Source: Candidatus Woesearchaeota archaeon
GTDB taxonomy: Archaea; Nanobdellota; Nanobdellia; Woesearchaeales; BM511
Assembly (NCBI GenBank): GCA_018221175.1
Contig: JAAOYE010000020.1
Location: 1-6,196 of the forward strand
Length of the DNA stretch: 6,196 nt
Direction of reading: 5' to 3'
The notes beneath the pieces are model-generated. The model did no database searches, had not been told where the DNA came from, and saw nothing but the letters and a program-made list of their open reading frames with translations. Position 1 is the stretch's first letter. Every line of letters begins with the position of its first letter. The position numbers and the translations under genes were made by a program. This document shows, in pieces, positions 1 through 4,899 of this stretch.

Positions 1-572
1 AGCTTTTTTTGCATACTTTTTGATGTTGAAATCACGTCATCGGCTAAATCCTTTGCTTTTGTTACATCATCCCCTTGTTTTTTTATAACAGTGGCTCCTG
101 TTCGCGATAATACATCAACAATGTTTGTTGTCAACCCAAGGCTTAACTCAGAAGACCTCTGCGTGAAGGATGAAGTTAATGTGCTGACAACAGCATACAC
201 AAAATTCTGCTTTGTCTGGTCAATATAAAATTTTATTTCATTTGTCTTTTCATTTGAGATTTCGAAGTCCGCTGGAAAAATTATGCATGTGTGGACACCG
301 CTGCTTTTGATGCCGTCGATGCATTCTTGATTAGAATAATAACGGCTTATCTTGTAATTTTCTGTTGAAAGTTTTTCTATATATGATTCTGTTAACTCAT
401 TGTAATCAGGAGAAAACACCCCTATATTTAATGTGAAAGTTGAAGAGCTTGAAAAAGCAATACCTACAAGTAAAATTATTAATAGAGGGCCAAGTATAAC
501 AACAAGCGCTGATGATTTTGACCTTAAAAGCACTTTATAGTTCTTGGTTATTATCTTTATTAGCTTCAACAT
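1..572 (-). CDS. ABC-2 type exporter permease, N-terminal part (cut by window edge)
   Basis: This is the membrane subunit of an ABC exporter, partner of the ATPase encoded just upstream; its substrate is unknown. From ATG at 572 the frame stays open for 190 codons to the window edge, so the C-terminal half is missing. A basic N-terminus (residues 2-19) is followed by one membrane helix (about 21-40) and then an external domain. That domain has the ABC-2 permease pattern (PF12698-like): a strand with IGVFSPDYNE (50-59), a segment ending IIFPADFE (97-104), then KFYIDQT (114-120). From about residue 160 the chain is rich in K, D, S and T and could be a coiled coil. Two cysteines (84, 96) lie in the predicted external domain. 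The start overlaps the ATPase gene by 38 nt in another frame, suggesting translational coupling. The family call is good; the start is reasonable but has no clear ribosome binding site. Confidence 0.85.
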   Translation of the reverse strand, partial: MLKLIKIITKNYKVLLRSKSSALVVILGPLLIILLVGIAFSSSSTFTLNIGVFSPDYNELTESYIEKLSTENYKISRYYSNQECIDGIKSSGVHTCIIFPADFEISNEKTNEIKFYIDQTKQNFVYAVVSTLTSSFTQRSSELSLGLTTNIVDVLSRTGATVIKKQGDDVTKAKDLADDVISTSKSMQKK

Positions 573-1584
573 CTTTATCGTTTTCTTCTTGTTTTTTCAA
601 AAGTTCGTGTTTTCTTGTTCCTTTAGCAAGTGACAGGAAAACCTCGTCAAGTGATGGTTTTGATAGTCTCACATCAATTAAAGACTCATTAGAGGATTCT
701 ATTATGTGGAGTGCCTGGTGAAGAACTGTTTCAGGCTTAGAAGTATATATGACAAGCTCTGTTCCTTTATCTTCCATCCTGTCAATGCTTTTGTTTTTGA
801 ATTTCTTGGAAAGCTTCTCATAGTTTCCAGGAAAAGTCTCTATGTGTATTTCTTCATTTTTTGAAAACTTTTCTTTTATTTGATCTGGCGTGCCTACTGC
901 TAAAAACTTTGTTTTGTGAAGTATTCCAACTCTTGTGCAAAGAGTTTCTATTTCTGCCAAGTTGTGGCTTGAAAGTATTATTGTAGTTCCCTTCTTGTTT
1001 ATTTTTCTGATGAGTTTTAAGATGTGCTTTCTAAGAAATGGGTCAAGGTCTGCTGTTGGCTCGTCAAGTATTAAGACTTTGGGGTCGTGCATCAAGGCGC
1101 ATGCGATGTCAAGTCTTCTTTGCATGCCCCCTGAGAGGTTTTCTGCTAGTGTGTCTTGTTTGTTTTTTAGCTCCATTAAATTTAGAAGTGTGTTAATGTT
1201 TGTTTTTCTCGCGTCTTTTGTTAGCCCGTATAATGTGCCAAAGTATTCAAGGTTTTCATAAACAGTGAGCTTTAGGTAAAATGAAGGTGTCTGGCTTGCA
1301 AATCCAAAGACTTTTTTCACATCTTTTATTTTTGAAAATATTGACCTAAAAGGCTCGTTTGAGTCGTGAAAATCCAAAAGATGCTCTTCTTTAAACATCA
1401 CATCTCCAGTGTCTACAGGCACAAACCCGATTAGTGCAGAAAGAAATGTAGTCTTCCCAGAGCCTGACGCTCCAATCACACCAAAGATTTCCCCAGAGAA
1501 AATATCCAAGTTAATGCCTTCCAAAACAACAGTATCTCCAAAAGCTTTTGTGACATTCTTAAATCTAAGGATGGGGTTTGGCAT
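535..1584 (-). CDS. ABC transporter ATP-binding protein, CcmA/drug-exporter type
   Basis: This is the nucleotide-binding subunit that powers the downstream permease (349 aa). All ABC motifs are intact: Walker A GASGSGKTT (38-46), Q-loop Gln98, signature LSGGMQRR (150-157), Walker B LILDEPT (171-177) with catalytic Glu175, D-loop ADLD (178-181) and H-loop His207. The part after about residue 235, ending in SLDEVFLSLA (311-320), is the C-terminal extension usual in COG1131 (CcmA) exporters. A charged tail (321-349) runs beyond that point, and its last codons overlap the permease start. The ATG at 1584 has no purine-rich site upstream, but a TATA-like TTTAAAAA on the minus strand is centred 26-27 nt before it, so the mRNA is probably leaderless. 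Family assignment is secure; the exported substrate (lipid, drug or peptide) cannot be told from sequence. Confidence 0.95.
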   Translation of the reverse strand: MPNPILRFKNVTKAFGDTVVLEGINLDIFSGEIFGVIGASGSGKTTFLSALIGFVPVDTGDVMFKEEHLLDFHDSNEPFRSIFSKIKDVKKVFGFASQTPSFYLKLTVYENLEYFGTLYGLTKDARKTNINTLLNLMELKNKQDTLAENLSGGMQRRLDIACALMHDPKVLILDEPTADLDPFLRKHILKLIRKINKKGTTIILSSHNLAEIETLCTRVGILHKTKFLAVGTPDQIKEKFSKNEEIHIETFPGNYEKLSKKFKNKSIDRMEDKGTELVIYTSKPETVLHQALHIIESSNESLIDVRLSKPSLDEVFLSLAKGTRKHELLKKQEENDKDVEANKDNNQEL

Positions 1585-1606
1585 ATGAGGAGAAAGTGTG
1601 AGTATG

Positions 1607-1614
1607 TTTTTAAA
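1607..1614 (-). promoter_or_regulatory. TATA box of the ABC exporter operon
   Basis: Read on the minus strand this is TTTAAAAA, centred 26-27 nt upstream of the ATG at 1584. That is the normal archaeal TATA-to-start-site distance if transcription begins at the ATG itself. It lies in the same 116-nt gap (1585-1700) as the promoter of the divergent YjbQ gene. Confidence 0.55.
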
Positions 1615-1670
1615 CTTTAATAGTCACTCAAAAGAAGTATCTTTGTTTTCTTCGACGTAAAATAAAAAAA

Positions 1671-1678
1671 ATTAAATA
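1671..1678 (+). promoter_or_regulatory. TATA box of the YjbQ gene
   Basis: The octamer ATTAAATA is centred about 26-27 nt upstream of the ATG at 1701. It differs at one base from the TTTAAATA octamer seen before other genes here. The spacing points to a leaderless transcript. The surroundings are very A/T-rich, which lowers the weight of the match. Confidence 0.5.
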
Positions 1679-1700
1679 AAACAATCATTTTTTCAAACAA

Positions 1701-2093
1701 ATGGAGCTAAATGTAAAAACAAGCAAAAGAAACGAACTCGTAGATATTACAAGCGAAGTGCAAAAGACTGTAAGTGGATCAGGTGTAAAAGATGGTGTTT
1801 GTGTTGTTTATTGCCCGCACACTACTGGTGCTATTACTATTAATGAAGGCGCTGATCCTGACGTTGTTTTTGACATCTTGATGGGAATGTCAAAGATTGT
1901 AGATAGTAATTGGCCTTATAGGCACGGTGAGGGAAACAGTGACGCACATTTGAAGTCTAGCATAGTTGGTTGTAGCAAGACTGTTATTATCGAGAATGGA
2001 AAGCTAAGAATCGGAACCTGGCAACACATCTTTTTTTGCGAATTTGACGGTCCAAGAACAAGAACTGTGCACGTGAAAGTCATAAAAGAGTAG
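1701..2093 (+). CDS. yjbQ: YjbQ/UPF0047 family protein (secondary thiamine-phosphate synthase type)
   Basis: This is a 130-aa protein of the YjbQ family (PF01894), full length for that family. Diagnostic blocks, in order, are CPHTT (38-42), NEGADPDV (48-55), HGEGNSDAH (75-83) and GTWQHIFFCEFDGPR (105-119). The conserved His, Glu and Asp residues in these blocks form the family's presumed metal/active-site cluster. Bacterial members have weak thiamine-phosphate synthase activity, hence the usual database name, but the physiological role is unsettled and nothing in this neighbourhood points to thiamine synthesis. The gene stands alone: the ABC operon diverges from it, and the RNase P RNA follows with its own TATA box overlapping the last bases. 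No ribosome binding site is visible, and the TATA spacing suggests translation from a leaderless mRNA. Confidence 0.95.
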   Translation: MELNVKTSKRNELVDITSEVQKTVSGSGVKDGVCVVYCPHTTGAITINEGADPDVVFDILMGMSKIVDSNWPYRHGEGNSDAHLKSSIVGCSKTVIIENGKLRIGTWQHIFFCEFDGPRTRTVHVKVIKE

Positions 2094-2094
2094 A

Positions 2095-2102
2095 TTTATA
2101 AA
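2095..2102 (+). promoter_or_regulatory. TATA box of the RNase P RNA gene
   Basis: TTTATAAA begins one base after the YjbQ stop codon (TAG 2091-2093). Its centre lies about 24-26 nt before the predicted 5' end of the RNase P RNA (about 2121-2124), the expected archaeal spacing. The RNA therefore probably has its own promoter rather than relying on read-through. Confidence 0.7.
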
Positions 2103-2120
2103 GCAAAAGGCGTTTCTAGG

Positions 2121-2445
2121 GTGTGCAGGGCAGCATCTGGCTATCGGTACTTTGTACTGAGGAAAGTCCGCCCACCGCTAAAAAAGCTACTGTCGGCAGG
2201 CAGGAGGAGAAATCCTCGGCTACCGCAAAAGAAACGAGACCACCACACAAGGAGGATGACGAGTGAGAAGAGTCTGGTAACAGACTTGAGTTAACCCTCA
2301 GACGTTCTGTATGGAATGGGTGAAACGGCGAGTCCTACGCTGGTGCAAGTCAGAATTGACGCTAAGTTGAATGCCAGAAAAGACCATCGACATCACAAGT
2401 TGATGTTTTGGGTCTTACAGAAGGCGGCTTATGCTACTCTGCATT
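2121..2445 (+). ncRNA. rnpB: RNase P RNA, archaeal, with shortened P15 region
   Basis: This is the catalytic RNA that removes 5' leaders from pre-tRNAs, working with archaeal protein subunits. Universal core sequences are present: GAGGAAAGTCCGCC (2159-2172), GAAACGAGACCACC (2231-2244), GGGTGAAACGGCGA (2318-2331), GCAAGTC (2345-2351) and ACAGAAGGCGGCTTAT (2417-2432). Helices drawn by hand: P1 2123-2136/2431-2444 with one mismatch; P2 CTGGC 2137-2141/GCCAG 2373-2377; P3 hairpin 2145-2159; P4 A2164-C2172/G2423-T2430 with the universally bulged U at 2167; P5 CACC 2173-2176/GGTG 2342-2345; P9 GAGGA-GAAA-TCCTC 2204-2217; P12 tip AGTCTG-GTAA-CAGACT 2271-2286; a P19-like hairpin 2380-2416. P15 (GTCA-GAAT-TGAC, 2349-2360) is capped by four bases, so no P16/P6/P17 branch fits. 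A short P8-like stem (2186-2201) is possible but weak. Ends are accurate to a few bases. Confidence 0.95.
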
Positions 2446-2448
2446 TTT
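2444..2448 (+). terminator. Short oligo-T tract at the RNase P RNA 3' end
   Basis: Five T residues directly follow the 3' strand of P1. Archaeal RNA polymerase often stops in such tracts, so this may define the RNA's 3' end. The tract is short, and the next TATA box begins about ten bases later. Confidence 0.4.
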
Positions 2449-2457
2449 AATAATATA

Positions 2458-2465
2458 TTTAAATA
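2458..2465 (+). promoter_or_regulatory. Candidate TATA box (distal) of the Sec61-beta/NAC unit
   Basis: TTTAAATA lies within the palindrome ATATTTAAATAT (2455-2466). A start site about 27 nt downstream, near 2488, would give a leader of roughly 60 nt before the TTG at 2548. A second identical octamer lies 47 nt downstream, so only one of the two may be used. Confidence 0.45.
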
Positions 2466-2504
2466 TCGCAGACAGAGTCAAGTCTTTTCAAAAACGATTA
2501 GTTT

Positions 2505-2512
2505 TTTAAATA
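2505..2512 (+). promoter_or_regulatory. Candidate TATA box (proximal) of the Sec61-beta/NAC unit
   Basis: This is a second TTTAAATA. It predicts a start site near 2535, immediately before the AGGTGA ribosome binding site, giving a leader of about 13 nt. That is short but compatible with the site being used. It competes with the distal box at 2458-2465. Confidence 0.45.
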
Positions 2513-2535
2513 AAGAAGAATTCTCAAGAAAAATA

Positions 2536-2541
2536 AGGTGA
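2536..2541 (+). promoter_or_regulatory. Ribosome binding site fixing the TTG start of Sec61-beta
   Basis: AGGTGA matches the anti-Shine-Dalgarno end of archaeal 16S rRNA (GGAGGTGATC) and ends 6 nt before the TTG at 2548. The in-frame ATG at 2572 has only A-rich sequence before it. The site therefore favours the non-ATG start. Confidence 0.75.
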
Positions 2542-2547
2542 ACAAAT

Positions 2548-2724
2548 TTGGCAAAAGACAATAAAATAACAATGCCTACTTCAACAGCAGGTCTTACAAG
2601 ATACTTTGATGACTATAAATCAAAGCTGTCATTTAGGCCACAATCAATAATAATCTTAGTTATAGTTGTTATAATTATTGAAATAATTCTTCACAGCCAA
2701 GGGCTTAGGATTTTGGGGTTTTAA
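2548..2724 (+). CDS. Preprotein translocase subunit Sec61-beta (archaeal SecG)
   Basis: This is the small accessory subunit of the archaeal SecYE-beta protein-conducting channel, anchored in the cytoplasmic membrane by one helix. The frame gives 58 aa from a TTG start. The short polar N-terminus leads into the family hallmark MPTSTAGLTRYFDDY (9-23), then a basic/aromatic stretch, then one hydrophobic helix (about 33-49) rich in Ile and Val, and a short tail ending LRILGF. Length and layout are normal for the family. The TTG start is chosen because AGGTGA sits 6 nt before it; starting at ATG 2572 would give 50 aa and would still be functional in principle. The NAC gene begins 3 nt after the stop codon, so the two are almost certainly cotranscribed and translationally coupled. 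Both products work on nascent chains. Confidence 0.93.
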   Translation: MAKDNKITMPTSTAGLTRYFDDYKSKLSFRPQSIIILVIVVIIIEIILHSQGLRILGF

Positions 2725-2727
2725 AAA

Positions 2728-3066
2728 ATGCTGCCAGGTGTAAACAAGCGTCAAATGGAAAAAATGATGAAAAAGATGGGTATGCAGCAGGTAGATATAG
2801 ATGCAGACCAGGTCATCATTAAATCCGGCAGCAAAGAACTTGTTATAGACAACCCACAAGTGTCAAAAGTCAATGTTATGGGCCAAGAAACATTTCAGAT
2901 AGTTGGCCAGGCTCATGAGAGAGAAATTGATACTACTCCTGAAATCTCAAAAGATGATGTTAAGACTGTGATGGAACAGGCAAATGTCTCAGAAGAAAAG
3001 GCAAGAAAGGCGCTTGAAGACACTGGCGGAGACCTTGCAGAAGCCATTATGAATCTTACTGACTGA
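2728..3066 (+). CDS. nac: Nascent polypeptide-associated complex protein (archaeal alpha-NAC)
   Basis: This is a ribosome-associated chaperone that binds nascent chains near the exit tunnel; archaeal NAC acts as a homodimer. The 112-aa product has the usual archaeal length and order. The N-terminus MLPGVNKRQMEKMMKKMGM (1-19) is the typical Met/Lys-rich helix. The NAC beta domain follows (about 20-62, with VIIKSGSKELVIDNPQVSKV at 29-48 and ETFQIVGQA at 54-62). The C-terminal UBA domain runs from about 73 to 112 (VSEEKARKALEDTGGDLAEA, 87-106). No ribosome binding site is seen in the 3-nt gap after Sec61-beta, so it probably depends on coupling with that gene. Pairing a ribosome-exit chaperone with a translocon subunit makes functional sense. 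Confidence 0.97.
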   Translation: MLPGVNKRQMEKMMKKMGMQQVDIDADQVIIKSGSKELVIDNPQVSKVNVMGQETFQIVGQAHEREIDTTPEISKDDVKTVMEQANVSEEKARKALEDTGGDLAEAIMNLTD

Positions 3067-3105
3067 ATTCTTAGTTAATATAAGTAAAAGTTTCTATTAT
3101 TATAC

Positions 3106-3149
3106 AATACTATGCAAAAAACATTATTAGAGTTAAATCACATAGTATT
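3106..3149. repeat. 9-bp perfect inverted repeat in the NAC-to-helical-protein gap
   Basis: AATACTATG (3106-3114) is exactly complementary to CATAGTATT (3141-3149), with 26 nt between the arms. It lies in the 124-nt gap after the NAC gene and ends 11 nt before the TATA box of the next operon. It could be a regulator-binding dyad for that operon or the stem of a weak 3'-end structure for NAC mRNA. No T-run follows, so a classical terminator is unlikely. AT-rich DNA can produce such a pair by chance. Confidence 0.4.
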
Positions 3150-3160
3150 TACCGACAACA

Positions 3161-3168
3161 TTTAAATA
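3161..3168 (+). promoter_or_regulatory. TATA box of the MinD-type operon
   Basis: TTTAAATA is centred 26-27 nt upstream of the ATG at 3191, so transcription probably starts at that ATG and the mRNA is leaderless. No other clear promoter is visible in the gaps between the following five genes, which are all 4 nt or less or are overlaps. Confidence 0.7.
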
Positions 3169-3190
3169 TAAATCTTGACTTCTTATAGTC

Positions 3191-3676
3191 ATGGAGAAAT
3201 TCCAAATCGCTCGGGAGGAGAGTAAAAAGTATGTTAAAATCGCAGACCATATGCTTACAATTACATATCCTTTAGTCAACGATCCAAAGCTTCTTTTGGC
3301 AATAATGGAAAACCTTTTTTTGTCAATGTCAAAAGCTATGGGCGCACTATTGTATTATGAAAGGATGTTTAAAAAAATCCCTCCATTTCACGACACCTTC
3401 GAATCAAAATTTAATTTGTTCAAGCATAAAGTTGCAAGAATGCACAATATCAACCCAGTTATTGTCAATATGATAGAAGATATCAAAAACGCTATTGTCG
3501 AGCATAAAAACAGCCCTGTTGAATTTGTGAGAAAGGATGTTTTTGTTATATGCTCAGAAAATTACAGGATGAGAACACTTACAGTAAAGGAGATGAAAGA
3601 CTACGTTTCGAAGGCAAAAGTTTTTATAGCGCAGATTTCTAACATAGTAAGTCAAAATGAAAGAATCTTTAGATGA
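3191..3676 (+). CDS. Uncharacterised helical protein, first gene of the MinD-type operon
   Basis: I do not recognise a function. The 161-aa product looks cytosolic and mostly alpha-helical, with no signal peptide or membrane helix. An N-terminal charged helix (AREESKKYVKIADHM, 7-21) is followed by a hydrophobic helix pair (about 33-57, LLLAIMENLFLSMSKAMGAL), then an aromatic/basic middle (56-85) and a C-terminal part with SPVEFVRKDVFVICSENYRM (108-127) and a final helix (about 131-157). It shares a layout and scattered residues with the next gene's product (AREExK near the N-terminus, then DHM, and an ending NxVSxxE), suggesting an old tandem duplication. The next gene starts 20 nt before this one ends. 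It is the promoter-proximal gene of a unit containing MinD, so a role as MinD partner is a guess from position only. Confidence 0.85.
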   Translation: MEKFQIAREESKKYVKIADHMLTITYPLVNDPKLLLAIMENLFLSMSKAMGALLYYERMFKKIPPFHDTFESKFNLFKHKVARMHNINPVIVNMIEDIKNAIVEHKNSPVEFVRKDVFVICSENYRMRTLTVKEMKDYVSKAKVFIAQISNIVSQNERIFR

Positions 3677-4118
3677 TGCGAGAGAAGAGCTTAAACGAGT
3701 AGATCATATGATATTTGTCAGCCTAAAATATACTCGGACAGTTGACGTGCTTATAAACATCCTCAAAAGGATGATTGACGCCTATGATTTTGCAATCGAG
3801 GCAATATTGAGATACGCACTAGAAAATAATCTAGTGGAAAAGATGCCTACAAACCCTGTGGCGAAGGTTGAGGCAATCCTTAACACGTATGACGATGAAA
3901 TAATAAGGGATAACATGGAGCTTTATCAAATGTTTAAAAAAATAGTGAAAGCTCCTGAAGTTAAAAGAATTAATGAGTATAGAAGGCATGTAACTCTTAG
4001 AACAGAGATTGACAGAACAAAAGTTGAGATTCATATTGACAACATAACTGAATACTACAATATTATAAAAGAGTTTGTTGTATACATTAATAACTTGGTA
4101 AGTGGGACTGAATCTTGA
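3657..4118 (+). CDS. Uncharacterised helical protein, probable paralogue of the preceding gene product
   Basis: No function is recognised. The 153-aa product is predicted mostly helical, soluble and charged. Its N-terminal AREELKRVDHM (8-18) aligns with AREESK and ADHM in the product of the preceding gene. The hydrophobic helices (about 30-54), the basic strand-like stretch (102-127) and the ending INNLVSGTE (144-152) also match in order and spacing. Even the DNA is similar at the two 3' ends (AACATAGTAAGT against AACTTGGTAAGT). The start overlaps the upstream gene by 20 nt in a different frame, and the MinD ATG follows its stop by 4 nt, so the three are likely translated as a coupled set. 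The pair may form a heterodimer, but that is inference. A HEPN-type fold was considered, but the RNase motif is absent. Confidence 0.85.
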   Translation: MKESLDDAREELKRVDHMIFVSLKYTRTVDVLINILKRMIDAYDFAIEAILRYALENNLVEKMPTNPVAKVEAILNTYDDEIIRDNMELYQMFKKIVKAPEVKRINEYRRHVTLRTEIDRTKVEIHIDNITEYYNIIKEFVVYINNLVSGTES

Positions 4119-4122
4119 AAAA

Positions 4123-4899
4123 ATGGCAAGGTTTTTGGTTATTGCATCTGGAAAAGGAGGGGTTGGAAAAACCACAACAGCGCTCAACCTAGGCACAGCG
4201 CTTTCTAATTTTGGACGTGAAGTCATAGTTCTGGACGCCAACATGTCAACTGCCAACATTGGCCTTCACCTTGGTGCTCCAAATGTGCCAGTAACACTTA
4301 ATGACGTCTTTGAAGGCAAAAAAAACATTAAAGAAGCTGCTTTTTTGCATCCTTCCGGGCTAAAAATAATTCTTTCAAGCATTGCACTTGAAAAATACAA
4401 GGAATCTCACTCTGACATGCTAAAAAAAGTCATGGAAGAGCTAAAGGACGCATCAGAAGTTGTAATTATTGACACTGCTGCAGGCCTTGGAAAAGAGGTT
4501 AAATGCGCGCTTTCGTGTGCTGATGAAGTAATAATTGTAACAACACCAGACCTGCCATCAGTAACAGATACTTTAAAGACGATAAAGATTGCAGAAAAAC
4601 AAGGTTCAAAAATAATTGGGGTTGTTGTTAACAGGGTAAACAATGACAATCTTGAGATGACTTTAAAAAATGTTGAAACGATTCTTGAAAAGCCGATAAT
4701 TGGCATCATTCCACAAGACTTATCTGTGAGAAAGTCACTTTATCTAAAAAACCCTGTGAACTATACTCATCCTCATTCAAAAGCAGCAGTAGCATACAAA
4801 AAGCTTGCTGCAAAGCTTATAGGAGAAAAATATGTTGAGTCAGTCGAAGAAAAAGAATCAATTCATAAATATTTGCTAAGAAGACTGGGACTATTATAA
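4123..4899 (+). CDS. MinD/ParA-type P-loop ATPase with putative C-terminal membrane-targeting helix
   Basis: This is a deviant-Walker ATPase of the MinD family (258 aa from ATG 4123). Proteins of this type dimerise with ATP, bind membrane and position or regulate other complexes. The sequence shows GKGGVGKTT (10-18) with signature Lys11 and P-loop Lys16, the switch I region DANMSTANIGLHLG (38-51), switch II IIDTAAGLG (115-123, Asp117) and the adenine-side VVVNRVN (167-173). The last 12 residues, IHKYLLRRLGLL (247-258), form a basic amphipathic stretch like the MinD membrane-targeting sequence. A GTG at 4102 in frame would add seven residues and overlap the upstream gene; the ATG puts the protein start at the usual place just before the P-loop strand, so I prefer it. 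Its stop overlaps the next ATG (TAATG). No MinE is visible nearby. It is probably not a cell-division MinD in the bacterial sense. Confidence 0.93.
   Translation: MARFLVIASGKGGVGKTTTALNLGTALSNFGREVIVLDANMSTANIGLHLGAPNVPVTLNDVFEGKKNIKEAAFLHPSGLKIILSSIALEKYKESHSDMLKKVMEELKDASEVVIIDTAAGLGKEVKCALSCADEVIIVTTPDLPSVTDTLKTIKIAEKQGSKIIGVVVNRVNNDNLEMTLKNVETILEKPIIGIIPQDLSVRKSLYLKNPVNYTHPHSKAAVAYKKLAAKLIGEKYVESVEEKESIHKYLLRRLGLL

Noticed and set aside
512..1261. Plus-strand ORFs at 512-721 and 935-1261
   Set aside because: Antisense to the ABC ATPase, whose motifs are all intact on the minus strand.
2121..2445. tRNA, CRISPR array or mobile element in the gene-free stretch
   Set aside because: The whole stretch is accounted for by RNase P RNA helices; no repeated units, cloverleaf or terminal inverted repeats were seen here or elsewhere in the window.
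2656..2859. Minus-strand ORF across Sec61-beta and NAC
   Set aside because: Antisense of two clear plus-strand genes; its sequence is low-complexity and matches no family.
3112..3165. 17-codon ORF (ATG CAA AAA ...) in the gap after NAC
   Set aside because: Too short, no ribosome binding site, runs into the TATA box of the next operon, and its start lies in the inverted repeat.
3191..4118. HEPN RNase assignment for the helical pair
   Set aside because: Neither protein has a convincing Rx4-6H catalytic motif, and no nucleotidyltransferase partner lies nearby.
4102..4122. GTG start giving seven extra residues on the MinD-type ATPase
   Set aside because: The ATG at 4123 places the N-terminus directly before the P-loop strand as in the family; the GTG lies inside the upstream gene and has no better ribosome binding site.
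3831..4259. Minus-strand ORF of 142 codons opposite the helical protein and MinD genes
   Set aside because: It lies opposite well-supported genes; the open frame is explained by their codon use.
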